DNA of 64,000 nt from Flavobacterium hankyongi (GCF_036840915.1 NZ_CP085725.1:2046001-2110000), one strand, 5' to 3'. Shown: positions 16,361-25,685, numbered from the stretch's first letter. Translations and numbers: made by a program. Notes: generated by a model from the sequence alone, not told the origin.

Positions 16361-16929
16361 TAATCTAAAAGCTGAGGGAAATATTTTTTCTTTACTTCTA
16401 CATAAATTTTATAAAAAGCAAATCCTGAAATAGCTCCAAAAATATATCCTGAAAGAATATCTCCAGGAAAGTGAAGTCCTAAGTATATTCGGCTGTAAGC
16501 AAAAATTAGAGGAAACAAGAACAACGAAATTGCGTATTTATAGTAATTCTTTAATATCATAAATACAAATACTGTCGCAGCCATTGAATTTGTAGCATGC
16601 CCTGAAAAATAACTATAGGATCCTCTAACTTGTACTAATCGTATAATATTCTTTAATTCTTGATCATTACAAGGACGCAAGCGTTGTACTGTATTTTTAA
16701 CCAAATTGGTCATTTGATCTGTGAACGTTATCATAACCGCCATTGAAACAATTATTAAAAGTAGATTTTTACCTCCTACCTTTTTATACACAAGATAAAA
16801 TACAAATAGAAATAATGGCGTAAGGTGTAACTGTTTCGTTATAAAAAGCCAAAACGGATCGAAAGTTTCTGAACCCAATCCGTTAAGGTATACTAGTAAA
16901 TCTTTGTCTAATTGAATGATTTTTTCCAA
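16360..16929 (-). CDS. PAP2-superfamily membrane phosphatase
   Basis: A 189-residue membrane protein of the PAP2 (type 2 phosphatidic acid phosphatase) superfamily, with about five membrane segments. The three motifs are readable: KNTVQRLRP (about 76-84), FSGH in place of PSGH (about 107-110) and SRIYLGLHFPGD (about 145-156). The catalytic His, Arg and Asp residues are therefore present. Members include undecaprenyl-diphosphate and lipid A phosphatases; which one is unknown. It starts two bases after tatA, in the same direction, so the two are co-transcribed. Its 3' end abuts a repeat element. Confidence 0.88.
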   Translation of the reverse strand: MEKIIQLDKDLLVYLNGLGSETFDPFWLFITKQLHLTPLFLFVFYLVYKKVGGKNLLLIIVSMAVMITFTDQMTNLVKNTVQRLRPCNDQELKNIIRLVQVRGSYSYFSGHATNSMAATVFVFMILKNYYKYAISLFLFPLIFAYSRIYLGLHFPGDILSGYIFGAISGFAFYKIYVEVKKKYFPQLLD

Positions 16930-16931
16930 GG

Positions 16932-17291
16932 TTACATTTGGCGTTTAATAGGACCTGTGAGGTCTTCTAAGTTTTGTTTGGCTTCGTTAATTTCTGAAGT
17001 GATATCAAGAGGATTATTTTCTCCTGTTATTTTTGCTGTTTCATCATCAACCATTTTATTAAAGCCTTGCTTCACTTGTTCGACTTCGGCATTAAAATCT
17101 CTTGTAAGAGATCCTATTTCGTGATTATCAGCACTTTTTTGTATTTCAGATTTTATCTCGTTTGTAGCATTTTTCAATTGCGCCATTCCTTTACCCAATG
17201 TACGAGCAATGTCAGGAATCTTTTCTGACCCAAATAACATCAATGCAATAAAGATGATTAAAATTAATTCTCCTCCGCCAATACCAAACAT
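16932..17291 (-). CDS. tatA: Sec-independent translocase protein TatA/TatB family
   Basis: TatA forms the pore of the twin-arginine export system. The 119-residue protein has the family N-terminus: a short membrane helix (GGGELILIIFIALMLFG), the FGSEKIPDIARTLGKG hinge, then an amphipathic helix and an acidic tail. The tail is longer than in small TatA proteins, closer to TatB; Bacteroidota usually use one such bifunctional type. No tatC is in the window. It is followed by the PAP2 gene in an operon and has a -7 box at 17318-17325. Confidence 0.9.
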   Translation of the reverse strand: MFGIGGGELILIIFIALMLFGSEKIPDIARTLGKGMAQLKNATNEIKSEIQKSADNHEIGSLTRDFNAEVEQVKQGFNKMVDDETAKITGENNPLDITSEINEAKQNLEDLTGPIKRQM

Positions 17292-17317
17292 AATCTTGTA
17301 TTCTAAAATTTATAGTG

Positions 17318-17325
17318 CAAAGTTA
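17318..17325 (-). promoter_or_regulatory. -7 promoter element of tatA
   Basis: TAACTTTG on the minus strand matches TAnnTTTG, 26 bases before the tatA start codon. Confidence 0.65.
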
Positions 17326-17331
17326 CAAAGT

Positions 17332-19593
17332 TTAATTTTTAGTTTCGTCAAACTTAGATGTAACTTCTTGTTTAGGCCATGCATTATTTGTAATGTCAAT
17401 ATCTGCCGTTTCTTCTTTTGGATCTACCATAATCTTTTTGATTATTTTAGAAGTAGCAAATGTTCTTGAAACTTCAGCATCGTTTTTTGTCCAAATTTGA
17501 GCAGGAAACTTATGATTTTCTGTAGTTCCATCCTCGAAAGTAAGTTCAACTAAAATTGGCATTACTAAACCACCAGGTTTGTTAAAAGTAACTTGATAGA
17601 AATATTTAGGCGATTGTAGTTTTGCTTTTTCTTCTGCAGAAAAAGTCGCTTGTACATAGTCATCTAATGTTTTTAGATCTTTAACATTTAATGGCTTGTT
17701 CATTTCTTGTTTCATATCTGCACTGCTTCCGTCAACCATATAAACCATTGGCCCAGAAGCTCTAAAACGATTACGTCTTGTTGCTTGTTGCGCTTGGAAT
17801 CCTGCCGGTGCATCGTTACTCACAAAGTATTGTTTCACTTCTTTAATTCCTATATCATTATAATCTGTAGTATAGAACCAACCTCTCCAAAACCAATCTA
17901 AATCAACTCCCGAAGCATCTTCCATTGTTCTAAAAAAGTCTTCTGGTGTTGGGTGTTTGAATTTCCAACGGTTTGCATATGTTTTAAAAGCATAATCAAA
18001 CAATTCGCGTCCCATAATTGTTTCGCGTAAAATATTTAATCCTGCTGCTGGTTTTCCGTATGCGTTATTTCCAAATTGCTTGATACTTTCTGAGTTTGAC
18101 ATAATTGGCTCTAACCAATTTTGATCACCACTCATATAAGGTACGATTAATTTAGCAGGACCTCTATCTACAGGAAAAGTTGACTCCCATTCTATTTCAG
18201 CCAAATATTCCATGAACGTATTTAATCCTTCATCCATCCAAGTCCATTGACGTTCATCTGAATTTACAATCATTGGAAAAAAGTTATGACCTACTTCATG
18301 AATAATAACTCCTAACATTCCATATTTCAATCTATCTGAATACGTTCCATCTTTTTCAGGACGACCAAAGTTCCAACAAATCATTGGGTACTCCATTCCT
18401 TGATCTTGTGCATTAACAGAAACAGCTTTAGGATATGGATAGTCGAATGTTCTTGATGAATAACTTTTTAATGTATGCGCAACGGCTCTTGTTGAATATT
18501 GTTCCCACATAGGATTTCCTTCTTTTGGATAAACCGATGTTGCCATTACTGTTTTTCCGCCAAGTTTTACAGCCATTGCATCGTGGATGAATTTTCTAGA
18601 CGTAGAAATTCCGAAATCACGAACATTTTCAGCCTTAAATTTCCAAGTTTTCTTTTTATCTGAAAAACCTTTTTCAGAAACCATTGCCTCAGCTTGAGTC
18701 ACAATGATCACTGGCTTGTCAAATGATTGTTGTGCTTGTTCATATCTTTTTACTTGCTCTGCAGTAAACACTTCGCTTCTATTCATTAATGTCCCAGTAG
18801 CCTCCATAATATGATCTGCAGGAACAGTAATATTTACTTCAAAATTTCCAAAAGGTAAAGCAAATTCTCCTTGCCCCCAGAATTGCATATTTTGCCATCC
18901 TTCGACATCATTGTAAACTGCCATTCTAGGATAGAATTGTGCTAAAACGTACAAACGGTTTCCATCTTCAAATTGCTCATAACCAGAACGCCCTCCATCA
19001 ACCATATAGTTTCCTATATTGTACCACCATTTAATCGTAAAAGTATACTTTTGCCCATGTGCTAAAGGTTTCGCAAGGTTAATGCGCATCATGGTTTCGT
19101 TTACTGTATAGGATATTGGAGTTCCTTTTACATCCTTTACATAATCTATCTTGAAACCTCCATCAAATTTTTCTTCTAAATAAGTTCTGGAAAAACCTCT
19201 TGCACTTATTGCGGGTTCTACTCTATTATTTTGAACTAAAGGTGTTTTAGACGTTTTAGCAAAATGATTTTGATCTAACTGAATCCATAAATAGTCTAAA
19301 GATTCTTTAGCATTGTTAGTATAAGTAACGGTTTCAACGCCATAAAGTCTTGCGTTTTTATCATCAAGCTCGATGTCAATTTTATAATCTGCTTGCTGCT
19401 GATAATACTCAGGACCAGGCGCTCCAGATGCTGTACGATACATGTTTGGCGTTGCCATAACATCATACATTTGTCTGAATTTGTTAGTATCCTCGTGACC
19501 TTGTTGCTTTGGTTTTACGCTTTCTGGCTGAGTTTGTGCAAAGGCATTTACGCTAAATACGAAAGCAGCTACGAATAGATTAAATTTTTTCAT
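17332..19593 (-). CDS. secreted M1-family zinc metallopeptidase
   Basis: A 753-residue aminopeptidase-like protein with a signal peptide (MKKFNLFVAAFVFSVNAFA). The zinc site is complete: HEVGH followed after 18 residues by the Glu in DEGLNTFMEY, the HEXXH-X18-E pattern of family M1. The exopeptidase motif is divergent (the stretch before it reads QGMEYPMICW rather than GAMEN). It probably acts on peptides in the periplasm or outside the cell. It follows the DUF6702 gene (61-base gap); the same neighbours occur together in other flavobacteria, as I recall. Confidence 0.9.
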   Translation of the reverse strand: MKKFNLFVAAFVFSVNAFAQTQPESVKPKQQGHEDTNKFRQMYDVMATPNMYRTASGAPGPEYYQQQADYKIDIELDDKNARLYGVETVTYTNNAKESLDYLWIQLDQNHFAKTSKTPLVQNNRVEPAISARGFSRTYLEEKFDGGFKIDYVKDVKGTPISYTVNETMMRINLAKPLAHGQKYTFTIKWWYNIGNYMVDGGRSGYEQFEDGNRLYVLAQFYPRMAVYNDVEGWQNMQFWGQGEFALPFGNFEVNITVPADHIMEATGTLMNRSEVFTAEQVKRYEQAQQSFDKPVIIVTQAEAMVSEKGFSDKKKTWKFKAENVRDFGISTSRKFIHDAMAVKLGGKTVMATSVYPKEGNPMWEQYSTRAVAHTLKSYSSRTFDYPYPKAVSVNAQDQGMEYPMICWNFGRPEKDGTYSDRLKYGMLGVIIHEVGHNFFPMIVNSDERQWTWMDEGLNTFMEYLAEIEWESTFPVDRGPAKLIVPYMSGDQNWLEPIMSNSESIKQFGNNAYGKPAAGLNILRETIMGRELFDYAFKTYANRWKFKHPTPEDFFRTMEDASGVDLDWFWRGWFYTTDYNDIGIKEVKQYFVSNDAPAGFQAQQATRRNRFRASGPMVYMVDGSSADMKQEMNKPLNVKDLKTLDDYVQATFSAEEKAKLQSPKYFYQVTFNKPGGLVMPILVELTFEDGTTENHKFPAQIWTKNDAEVSRTFATSKIIKKIMVDPKEETADIDITNNAWPKQEVTSKFDETKN

Positions 19594-19654
19594 GACGGAA
19601 ACCTTAATTTAAGGTGCTAAATGTAATTTATTTTTTGATGAAGAATAAAAAATG

Positions 19655-20158
19655 CTAAACTTTTAACATTCCTTTTACATTTCCTGAAGTAAATAAAAAA
19701 CTTTGCTTTTTGTCATAAATTGAAGTGTGAACAATATTTTGTTGCTCATCAGTAAAATCAAGCAATACTGTATTTTGAATTTCTAAGGTTTTTATTTTAG
19801 AAACATCTTTAATATTATAGTAGCAAATAAGTACATTTCCCTCCATTTCTTTACTTAAAAAATGAACAGGTTTTACTTGCCCATTTACTTTAAGAATGAA
19901 ATTTTCGGTTAAGTATTTTTTCATTAAAATAACATCATCAGCAGATTCATTTGTTTCCCCTAAAAGCGTTTTTTTATTGTATTTATCTTTTAGAATTGAA
20001 TTCAAGTCATCCACAAATATTCGTGATGTAATTTGAAGCATCTTTTTTTCTTGAGCGTAATTTACCTGATAAATTGACACATAAAACTTATGTACTGTTA
20101 CAGACATTAATGCAACAAGAAGAACAATTAAAAACGAAAATCGGAAAACTTTTTTCAT
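19655..20158 (-). CDS. DUF6702 family protein
   Basis: The 167-residue product starts with an N-terminal hydrophobic segment (FSFLIVLLVALMSV) followed by the family hallmark VHKFYVSIYQVNYAQ, then ITSRIFVDDLNSIL. It is probably an exported or membrane-anchored protein with an immunoglobulin-like fold. Function is unknown. It sits between two carboxypeptidase-regulatory-domain paralogues (upstream, 12-base gap) and an M1 peptidase (downstream), all in one direction, so a four-gene operon is likely. Confidence 0.8.
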   Translation of the reverse strand: MKKVFRFSFLIVLLVALMSVTVHKFYVSIYQVNYAQEKKMLQITSRIFVDDLNSILKDKYNKKTLLGETNESADDVILMKKYLTENFILKVNGQVKPVHFLSKEMEGNVLICYYNIKDVSKIKTLEIQNTVLLDFTDEQQNIVHTSIYDKKQSFLFTSGNVKGMLKV

Positions 20159-20170
20159 GCTGTAAAAGTA

Positions 20171-20908
20171 TTAATTCTTTTCAGGAAAAGTAAGGTTCTT
20201 ATACTTAACCGCTATTTCTCCTAACAAAAATGTGGCCAAAGTTTTATTTTTTGAAGACATAGAATTCAACAAATCAATATCGTCTAGAGCAAACAACTTA
20301 AATCCTTCCACATAGTCATCTGGAATCTTAAGTGTTTTAATGTAAAAGTCATCATCAAACCATAAATCCAGCTTTTCTAACTCTTTTTCTTTTTTCTCTA
20401 CAAGCACTCCTTTCTTAAGCATTTTTGTTCGACCACTAATCTGATTTATTAATCCATCAACGCTCATTCCACCAAAAGGAATTAAAAGCGGACTATACCA
20501 TTTGAATTTTTCAGCAGTTCTTACCTTTCTTTCTGCTGGAGTATACTCTTTTACGTTTTTAGAAACAATACCCAATGATTTTGTTGTGAACTTATTAACT
20601 TCGATTTCATCTAACTCATTGATTTTCGCCTTAACTTTTATAATCAAGGGACTTTGTTTAAAAGAACTATCATTTAACCTAACTTCCAAACCTTCTATGG
20701 ATAAAGAGAATATAACAAGTATATCATTTGGTTTTGCTTCTATCGAAAAATAGCCTTCGGGGTTTGTTGAAGTACTAGTTTTAGTTGAAGTATTTACTAT
20801 ATAAATTCCTTCTAAATTTGCAATATCAGAAATTATTTTCCCTTTTATAATTGTCTGAGAAAAAACACTTTGCACAAATAAGAAAAAGAAAAGTAATTTA
20901 ATTTTCAT
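20171..20908 (-). CDS. secreted protein with carboxypeptidase-like regulatory domain, paralogue B
   Basis: The 245-residue protein has a signal peptide (ending VFSQ) and an N-terminal carboxypeptidase regulatory-like domain: GKIISDIANLEGIYIVN, then a Thr-rich turn, GYFSIEAKPNDILV and the closing LIIKVK. A helical tail follows with KSLGIVSKNVKEYTPAERK. It resembles the neighbouring upstream protein along its whole length, so the pair came from a tandem duplication. The first 11 bases of the gene overlap the end of paralogue A. Such proteins are often plug-like envelope components in Bacteroidota; the role here is unknown. Confidence 0.75.
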   Translation of the reverse strand: MKIKLLFFFLFVQSVFSQTIIKGKIISDIANLEGIYIVNTSTKTSTSTNPEGYFSIEAKPNDILVIFSLSIEGLEVRLNDSSFKQSPLIIKVKAKINELDEIEVNKFTTKSLGIVSKNVKEYTPAERKVRTAEKFKWYSPLLIPFGGMSVDGLINQISGRTKMLKKGVLVEKKEKELEKLDLWFDDDFYIKTLKIPDDYVEGFKLFALDDIDLLNSMSSKNKTLATFLLGEIAVKYKNLTFPEKN

Positions 20909-21596
20909 TCTTTAATTCTTTAAACTTGAAAGCCAATTCTACTAACTTGAATTTCAAATTACCATAATTTTTATCTTTTAGCAACTTGGTTATTGTTGAA
21001 TCTTCTGAAGCAAAAATTAAAAACCCATTTAAATTCTCTTTAGCAATTTTTAAAGTAGTTAGAAAAAAGTCTTCAGTAAGAATTCTGAGAAGTTTTTCAT
21101 GATTTAGTTCATACTTTTCTACTTCAACAATTTTCTTAAGCATGTCTTTCTGACCACTAAACAAATTATAAATCATTCCCACTGGACCACCAGTAGTAGC
21201 AGTTCTAAGTCTTCTCTCTGCAACTGTATACTCCTTTACGTTTTTACCAATAATTCCTAACGATTTTGCTGTAATTCTACTGATTTTAATTTCGGCCAAC
21301 TCATTTGCTTTCGATTTAACCTCAACAATTAGCGGATTCATTCTGAAAGAATTTTCATTTAGAACTATTTCCAAACCTTCTAATTTTGGAGAAGATATAA
21401 TTAGTCTATCTCCAGGCTTAGCTTCAATAGTAAATAACCCACTCGAGTCAGTCAGTGTATCATTCTTTGTTGTAAAATTAAACACAATAATGTCCTTAAC
21501 ATCTGAAATATCAGAAATCACTTTTCCTTTTAATTCACATTGGGAAAATGCCGATTGAAAAATACAAATAAAAAAAACAGCTAATAAATTTTTCAT
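20898..21596 (-). CDS. secreted protein with carboxypeptidase-like regulatory domain, paralogue A
   Basis: A 232-residue secreted protein (signal peptide ending AFSQ) with the same layout as its downstream neighbour: GKVISDISDVKDIIVFN, GLFTIEAKPGDRL, a closing LIVEVKSK and the shared tail motif KSLGIIGKNVKEYTVAERR. The C-terminal halves have drifted more than the regulatory domain. It is the first gene of the run that continues through paralogue B and DUF6702 to the M1 peptidase. No exact -7 box was found upstream. Function is unknown. Confidence 0.75.
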   Translation of the reverse strand: MKNLLAVFFICIFQSAFSQCELKGKVISDISDVKDIIVFNFTTKNDTLTDSSGLFTIEAKPGDRLIISSPKLEGLEIVLNENSFRMNPLIVEVKSKANELAEIKISRITAKSLGIIGKNVKEYTVAERRLRTATTGGPVGMIYNLFSGQKDMLKKIVEVEKYELNHEKLLRILTEDFFLTTLKIAKENLNGFLIFASEDSTITKLLKDKNYGNLKFKLVELAFKFKELKNEN

Positions 21597-21680
21597 ACTT
21601 AGATTTATAAGGTAAAAATAGAAGTGTATAATCCCAATTTATTATTAATGACTTGATAATTTTTTGTTAATTATAATTTT

Positions 21681-21688
21681 TAAATTTG
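21681..21688 (+). promoter_or_regulatory. -7 promoter element of pepE
   Basis: TAAATTTG matches TAnnTTTG. An upstream in-frame TTG at 21686 is part of this box and is not the start codon. Confidence 0.7.
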
Positions 21689-21706
21689 GCTCTCAATTAT
21701 ATACTA

Positions 21707-22411
21707 ATGAAAAAAGTCATCCTTGCCAGCACATCAACTTTATACGGAGGAGGTTATTTAGACTACTTACTCCCAACACTCAAAAAACATTTCGAAAACG
21801 TAAAAACATTATTATTTATCCCTTATGCAAGACCAAGTGGAATATCTCATGATGATTATACATCAAAAGTCAGTCATGCATTTTCTAAAATAAACATAGC
21901 TGTTAAAGGACTACATGAATTTGACAATCCAATAAAAGCAATTGAAGAAACCCAAGCAATTTTTACAGGTGGCGGAAACACATTTTTATTAGTTTCTCAA
22001 CTCTACAATTTTAATCTAATTGATGCTCTAAAAAAAGCCATTAACAATGGAACTCCATACCTTGGTTGTAGTGCGGGAAGTAATATTGGAGGCAAAACGA
22101 TGAACACTACAAACGACATGCCTATTGTTTTACCTAAAAGCTTTGACACTTTGGGGTTCATCAACTTCAATCTAAATCCTCATTATCTAGATCCAATAGA
22201 AGGCTCAACACATATGGGAGAAACAAGAGAAACAAGAATTAATGAATTTCACAAGCTAAGTTCAATTCCTGTTTTAGGTTTGCGTGAAGGAAGTTGGTTA
22301 GAAGCGTATGGCGACAATGTTATTGTTCGAGGAGAACTAACCGCACGTTTGTTTAGACAAAATGAATTCCCTGTCGAAATCGCACCAGGAGAAAACTTAA
22401 ATTTCTTATAA
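21707..22411 (+). CDS. pepE: alpha-aspartyl dipeptidase (peptidase E)
   Basis: PepE (family S51) cleaves dipeptides with N-terminal aspartate in the cytoplasm. The nucleophile Ser lies in LGCSAGSN (about residues 124-131), the expected His in LNPHYLDP and an Asp in NTTNDMPIV, so the triad is present. FTGGGNTF near residue 90 and the C-terminal LREGSWL are typical. The start ATG at 21707 gives 234 residues and MKKVILASTSTLYGGG; the frame is open further upstream only through the promoter. It has its own terminator. Confidence 0.92.
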   Translation: MKKVILASTSTLYGGGYLDYLLPTLKKHFENVKTLLFIPYARPSGISHDDYTSKVSHAFSKINIAVKGLHEFDNPIKAIEETQAIFTGGGNTFLLVSQLYNFNLIDALKKAINNGTPYLGCSAGSNIGGKTMNTTNDMPIVLPKSFDTLGFINFNLNPHYLDPIEGSTHMGETRETRINEFHKLSSIPVLGLREGSWLEAYGDNVIVRGELTARLFRQNEFPVEIAPGENLNFL

Positions 22412-22415
22412 AACA

Positions 22416-22446
22416 AAAAGCCTCAAGTAATACTTGGGGCTTTTTT
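22416..22446 (+). terminator. terminator of pepE
   Basis: Arms GCCTCAAG and CTTGGGGC with a TAATA loop and a T run. The two arms are identical in sequence to those of the hairpin at 44151-44178. Confidence 0.85.
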
Positions 22447-22483
22447 ATTTGAAGCATAGCTTCAGAATTTTGCACAGTAAATA

Positions 22484-22512
22484 AAAAATCCCAAACAAAG
22501 TCTGGGATTTTT
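22484..22512 (-). terminator. terminator of the tRNA-Gly pair
   Basis: Arms AAAAATCCCA and TGGGATTTTT (plus strand) lie directly after the downstream tRNA gene, with a T run on the minus strand. Confidence 0.8.
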
Positions 22513-22514
22513 AG

Positions 22515-22587
<73 letters not shown>

Positions 22588-22621
22588 AGGTGATAATTTT
22601 TAAAACTTTATCTTGTTTTAG

Positions 22622-22694
<73 letters not shown>

Positions 22695-22841
22695 ATAACA
22701 AAAGCGTTTACTTTTGTGGGTGCAAATATAAATAATAACTTTTCTTTAATGCAAACTTTTTTTAAAAAATATTTCCGATTAAATCAACAAAAAAATCGAG
22801 TAACCACAGTATCAGCCTTATAATATTATTACAAATAACAT

Positions 22842-22849
22842 TAAATTTG
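22842..22849 (+). promoter_or_regulatory. -7 promoter element of the GNAT gene
   Basis: TAAATTTG matches TAnnTTTG and ends only seven bases before the ATG, so the transcript would be leaderless or nearly so. Confidence 0.6.
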
Positions 22850-22856
22850 CATTTCC

Positions 22857-23294
22857 ATGATACAAATCAAACCAGTACCAGCAAAATTTACCCATGTGGT
22901 TCGACATCCAGTTTTAAGGCCAGGAAAACCAATAGATACATGCATTTTCGAAGGTGATGATTTATCTTCTACAAAACATTTTGGATTATATTTTAATGAA
23001 GATTTAATAGGAGTGATTTCGGTTTTTGAAAATAAAAGCAGTATTTTTAATCACCCTAATCAATTGCAAATTAGAGGAATGGCTGTTTTAGAAAAGTTTC
23101 AAGGCAAAGGTTATGGCAGATTATTAGTAAATGAGGTTGAAAATTATGCCAAAAAAGTAAAATCAAATCTCATTTGGTTTAACGCAAGAGAAAATGCAGC
23201 AAAATTTTACAAAATTTTAGGCTATGAAATTTATGGCTCGCTTTTTGATATTGCAGGAATCGGATTACATTATGTAATGTACAAACAAATCTAA
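22857..23294 (+). CDS. GNAT-family N-acetyltransferase
   Basis: A 145-residue acyltransferase of the GNAT fold. The acetyl-CoA pyrophosphate loop is seen as KFQGKGYGRLLVNEVE (about residues 80-95), preceded by the strand LQIRGMAVLE and followed by the closing Tyr-containing strand FYKILGYEIYG. Substrate is unknown; the family acetylates amines of many kinds. The start ATG lies very close to the -7 box at 22842. The L,D-transpeptidase gene begins three bases after its stop, so the two form an operon. Confidence 0.88.
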   Translation: MIQIKPVPAKFTHVVRHPVLRPGKPIDTCIFEGDDLSSTKHFGLYFNEDLIGVISVFENKSSIFNHPNQLQIRGMAVLEKFQGKGYGRLLVNEVENYAKKVKSNLIWFNARENAAKFYKILGYEIYGSLFDIAGIGLHYVMYKQI

Positions 23295-23297
23295 CCC

Positions 23298-24842
23298 ATG
23301 AAGTATTTAAGTATAATTGTATTTGGTTTATTCCTTTATATAGGTTGTGGCAACTCTAATCCTAAGAGCACTGATGAATATATTAATGATGCTCTAAAGA
23401 ATCAAGAAATCCAAGAAGGATGGGGAATAAAAGAAAATAGAATTAATCTTATTGAAGCTATAAAAAACTCGGAAAACGAGGGTTTACTCCCTGAAGATTA
23501 TCAATACAGTAAATTACTTGAATTTGAAAAAAAATTCGATTCAATTCCAGAATCAAGAGAAGAATATCATCAACTTCTTACAGCCTCTTATATCAAATAT
23601 CTTTCTGATTTAAAAAATGGAAAAATAAACCCTAGAGAAATTTACAGAGATTGGGAAATCGAAAAAAAGGAGATTCAACCTGACACCATTTTAGCAATAG
23701 CATTGCAAAAAAACAGGATAGACAGTACTCTTGAAAGTCACAAACCAAAACATTTCACATATTTAAATCTCAAAAAGGCACTGGCTTTAATTAAATCAAT
23801 GCCAGAAGAAAATTTTGACACAATAGTAACGAAAGAAAAATTTAAACTTGGCGGTAAAAGTGAGACAATTGCCAAAATAAAAGAAAGATTACGTTATTGG
23901 GGTGACTTAAGTAAAGATGATACACTTGCAAATACTGTTTTCAATACTGATTTAAAAAATGCCCTAATAAAGTTTCAAAATCGTCACGGTTTGGAATCTG
24001 ACGGTGCAATTGGAGCAATGACTTTAAAAGCTCTTAACGTAAGTAAAGAAACCAGAAAACAACAAATAATTACAAATCTTGAACGCTGGAGATGGTATCC
24101 TGCAGATTTAGGGAACAGTTTTTTAGGGGTAAACATTCCAAACTATTACCTGTTTTTAGTAGATAATAAAGATACTATAAATAAATATCGAGTAGTTGTT
24201 GGAACTCCAAAAAGAAAATCTCCAATTTTATCTTCTAAAATATCTAACATTGTTTTTAACCCAACTTGGACTGTTCCTCCAACAATCATAAAAGAAGATT
24301 TAGTCCCTGATGCAACAAAAAGCCGAAGCTATTTTTCCAAAACCAGAATAAAAATTTTCAATTATAAAAATCAAGAAATATCACCTAGCGATTGGAAACC
24401 TTCTGATGCCAACAAATACAGATATGTTCAAGAGCCAGGATATAATAATTCGCTTGGAGTTGTTAAAATAAATTTCCCAAACAATCATCTAGTATATATG
24501 CACGATACAAACCATAGAGATTACTTTGTTTACAATTATCGTGCTTTGAGTTCAGGCTGTGTGCGTATAGAAAAACCCCTACCTCTAGTAGAATATCTTT
24601 TGAAGAATCCAAGAAGATATTCATCAATAAAAATTGATACTATAGTAAAGACTAAAAAAACACAAGCTGTAAAAGTTGATTGTGAGTTTCAAGTTCACTT
24701 TCAATATTTTACAGCTTGGTATAAAAAAGGTCAATTACAGTTTAGAAACGATGTCTATGGTCTTGACCCTGATTTGTATTTAAGATTAACCAACCAATTT
24801 AGTAGTGATGTCGTAAGCTCTACTAGGGTGATAGATAAATAA
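23298..24842 (+). CDS. L,D-transpeptidase lipoprotein (YcbB-like)
   Basis: L,D-transpeptidases form 3-3 crosslinks in peptidoglycan or attach proteins to it. The 514-residue protein has a lipobox (LYIGC, Cys17), a helical scaffold domain to about residue 190, a peptidoglycan-binding repeat (RHGLESDGAIGAMTLKALNV, about 230-250) and the catalytic YkuD domain. The catalytic motif HDTNHRD...SSGCVRI ends at Cys421, with the expected His upstream, so it should be active. The last 57 bases overlap the end of the opposite gene, which is also an L,D-transpeptidase. Confidence 0.92.
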   Translation: MKYLSIIVFGLFLYIGCGNSNPKSTDEYINDALKNQEIQEGWGIKENRINLIEAIKNSENEGLLPEDYQYSKLLEFEKKFDSIPESREEYHQLLTASYIKYLSDLKNGKINPREIYRDWEIEKKEIQPDTILAIALQKNRIDSTLESHKPKHFTYLNLKKALALIKSMPEENFDTIVTKEKFKLGGKSETIAKIKERLRYWGDLSKDDTLANTVFNTDLKNALIKFQNRHGLESDGAIGAMTLKALNVSKETRKQQIITNLERWRWYPADLGNSFLGVNIPNYYLFLVDNKDTINKYRVVVGTPKRKSPILSSKISNIVFNPTWTVPPTIIKEDLVPDATKSRSYFSKTRIKIFNYKNQEISPSDWKPSDANKYRYVQEPGYNNSLGVVKINFPNNHLVYMHDTNHRDYFVYNYRALSSGCVRIEKPLPLVEYLLKNPRRYSSIKIDTIVKTKKTQAVKVDCEFQVHFQYFTAWYKKGQLQFRNDVYGLDPDLYLRLTNQFSSDVVSSTRVIDK

Positions 24843-25535
24843 ACAAGATTTACCTTTTATTGTTTGGATGATTTCATTTTTTATTGCTTCAGGAATTGCA
24901 GGACAACCTTGGCTTCTTCCTAAATATCCTTGTGTTCTTAATATTGACGGATTAGCATATCCAGCTCCGTGCATCACTACAGCCCTTGCTCTAGCATTAC
25001 TATTTACTCCTTGTTCTTGTCCATCTAATTTTAATGACAAACCGTGTTTACCTTGATAAATCTCACCCGTTGTATAAAAACCTAAACTACTTTTATTAGA
25101 ATTAAGTTCATTAGAGAAGCTGGTAGCAAACTCACCTCCAGATTTCATTCCGTGTGAAACCAAAGAATTGTATAAAATTTTATTGGCTACCAAATCTATG
25201 ACCCATAATCTTTTTTTAGTAGATGACATACTAAAATCAATTACCGTTATAATATCTTTTTCGATAAGTCCTTTTTCTTTTAAAGCATAAAACCCTTGCA
25301 AAGCTTTTTGAAAACATGGTAATTGAGGTAATGCCAAATTATTTGCATTTAAAGTATTATAAATTAATTCAATTTTTGCAGACATGCTTACAGCATTATT
25401 TGCAGCAATTAATTTAGGGTCAGTTCCAATTTCAGTAGTATTCGCAGCCTTTGGGGCAAAAGACATTAAGAATAACAAAATAAGGGGCGTAATTCTGTAA
25501 ATCATTGATAATCTTTTATTTGTGTTGTGTTTCAT
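24786..25535 (-). CDS. murein L,D-transpeptidase catalytic domain protein (YkuD_2-like)
   Basis: A 249-residue secreted protein of the second L,D-transpeptidase-like family. The signal peptide is MIYRITPLILLFLMSFAPKA, preceded by 10 residues if the ATG at 25535 is used (25505 is the alternative start). The catalytic Cys211 lies in SQGCPAIP with upstream His in MHGAGY, the order of a YkuD-type site. It is not similar to its neighbour at 23298 apart from the catalytic motif. It converges on that gene with a 57-base overlap of the two coding ends. The TTG further upstream was not used. Confidence 0.85.
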   Translation of the reverse strand: MKHNTNKRLSMIYRITPLILLFLMSFAPKAANTTEIGTDPKLIAANNAVSMSAKIELIYNTLNANNLALPQLPCFQKALQGFYALKEKGLIEKDIITVIDFSMSSTKKRLWVIDLVANKILYNSLVSHGMKSGGEFATSFSNELNSNKSSLGFYTTGEIYQGKHGLSLKLDGQEQGVNSNARARAVVMHGAGYANPSILRTQGYLGRSQGCPAIPEAIKNEIIQTIKGKSCLFIYHPSRAYDITTKLVG

Positions 25536-25677
25536 TCGGGACAAATATTAGCAAAAAAATAATACCAACCAAATTTTTTTGCAGTTAATCGATAAAATTT
25601 AACACTTTATCGATTTTTTTAATTTCGAAAAATAGTTAAACAATTCTTAAATAAAGGGCTCAGCACTAGTTTCTTAT

Positions 25678-25685
25678 TAAATTTG
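25678..25685 (+). promoter_or_regulatory. -7 promoter element of the DUF5916 gene
   Basis: TAAATTTG matches TAnnTTTG, 22 bases before the start codon. Confidence 0.6.
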
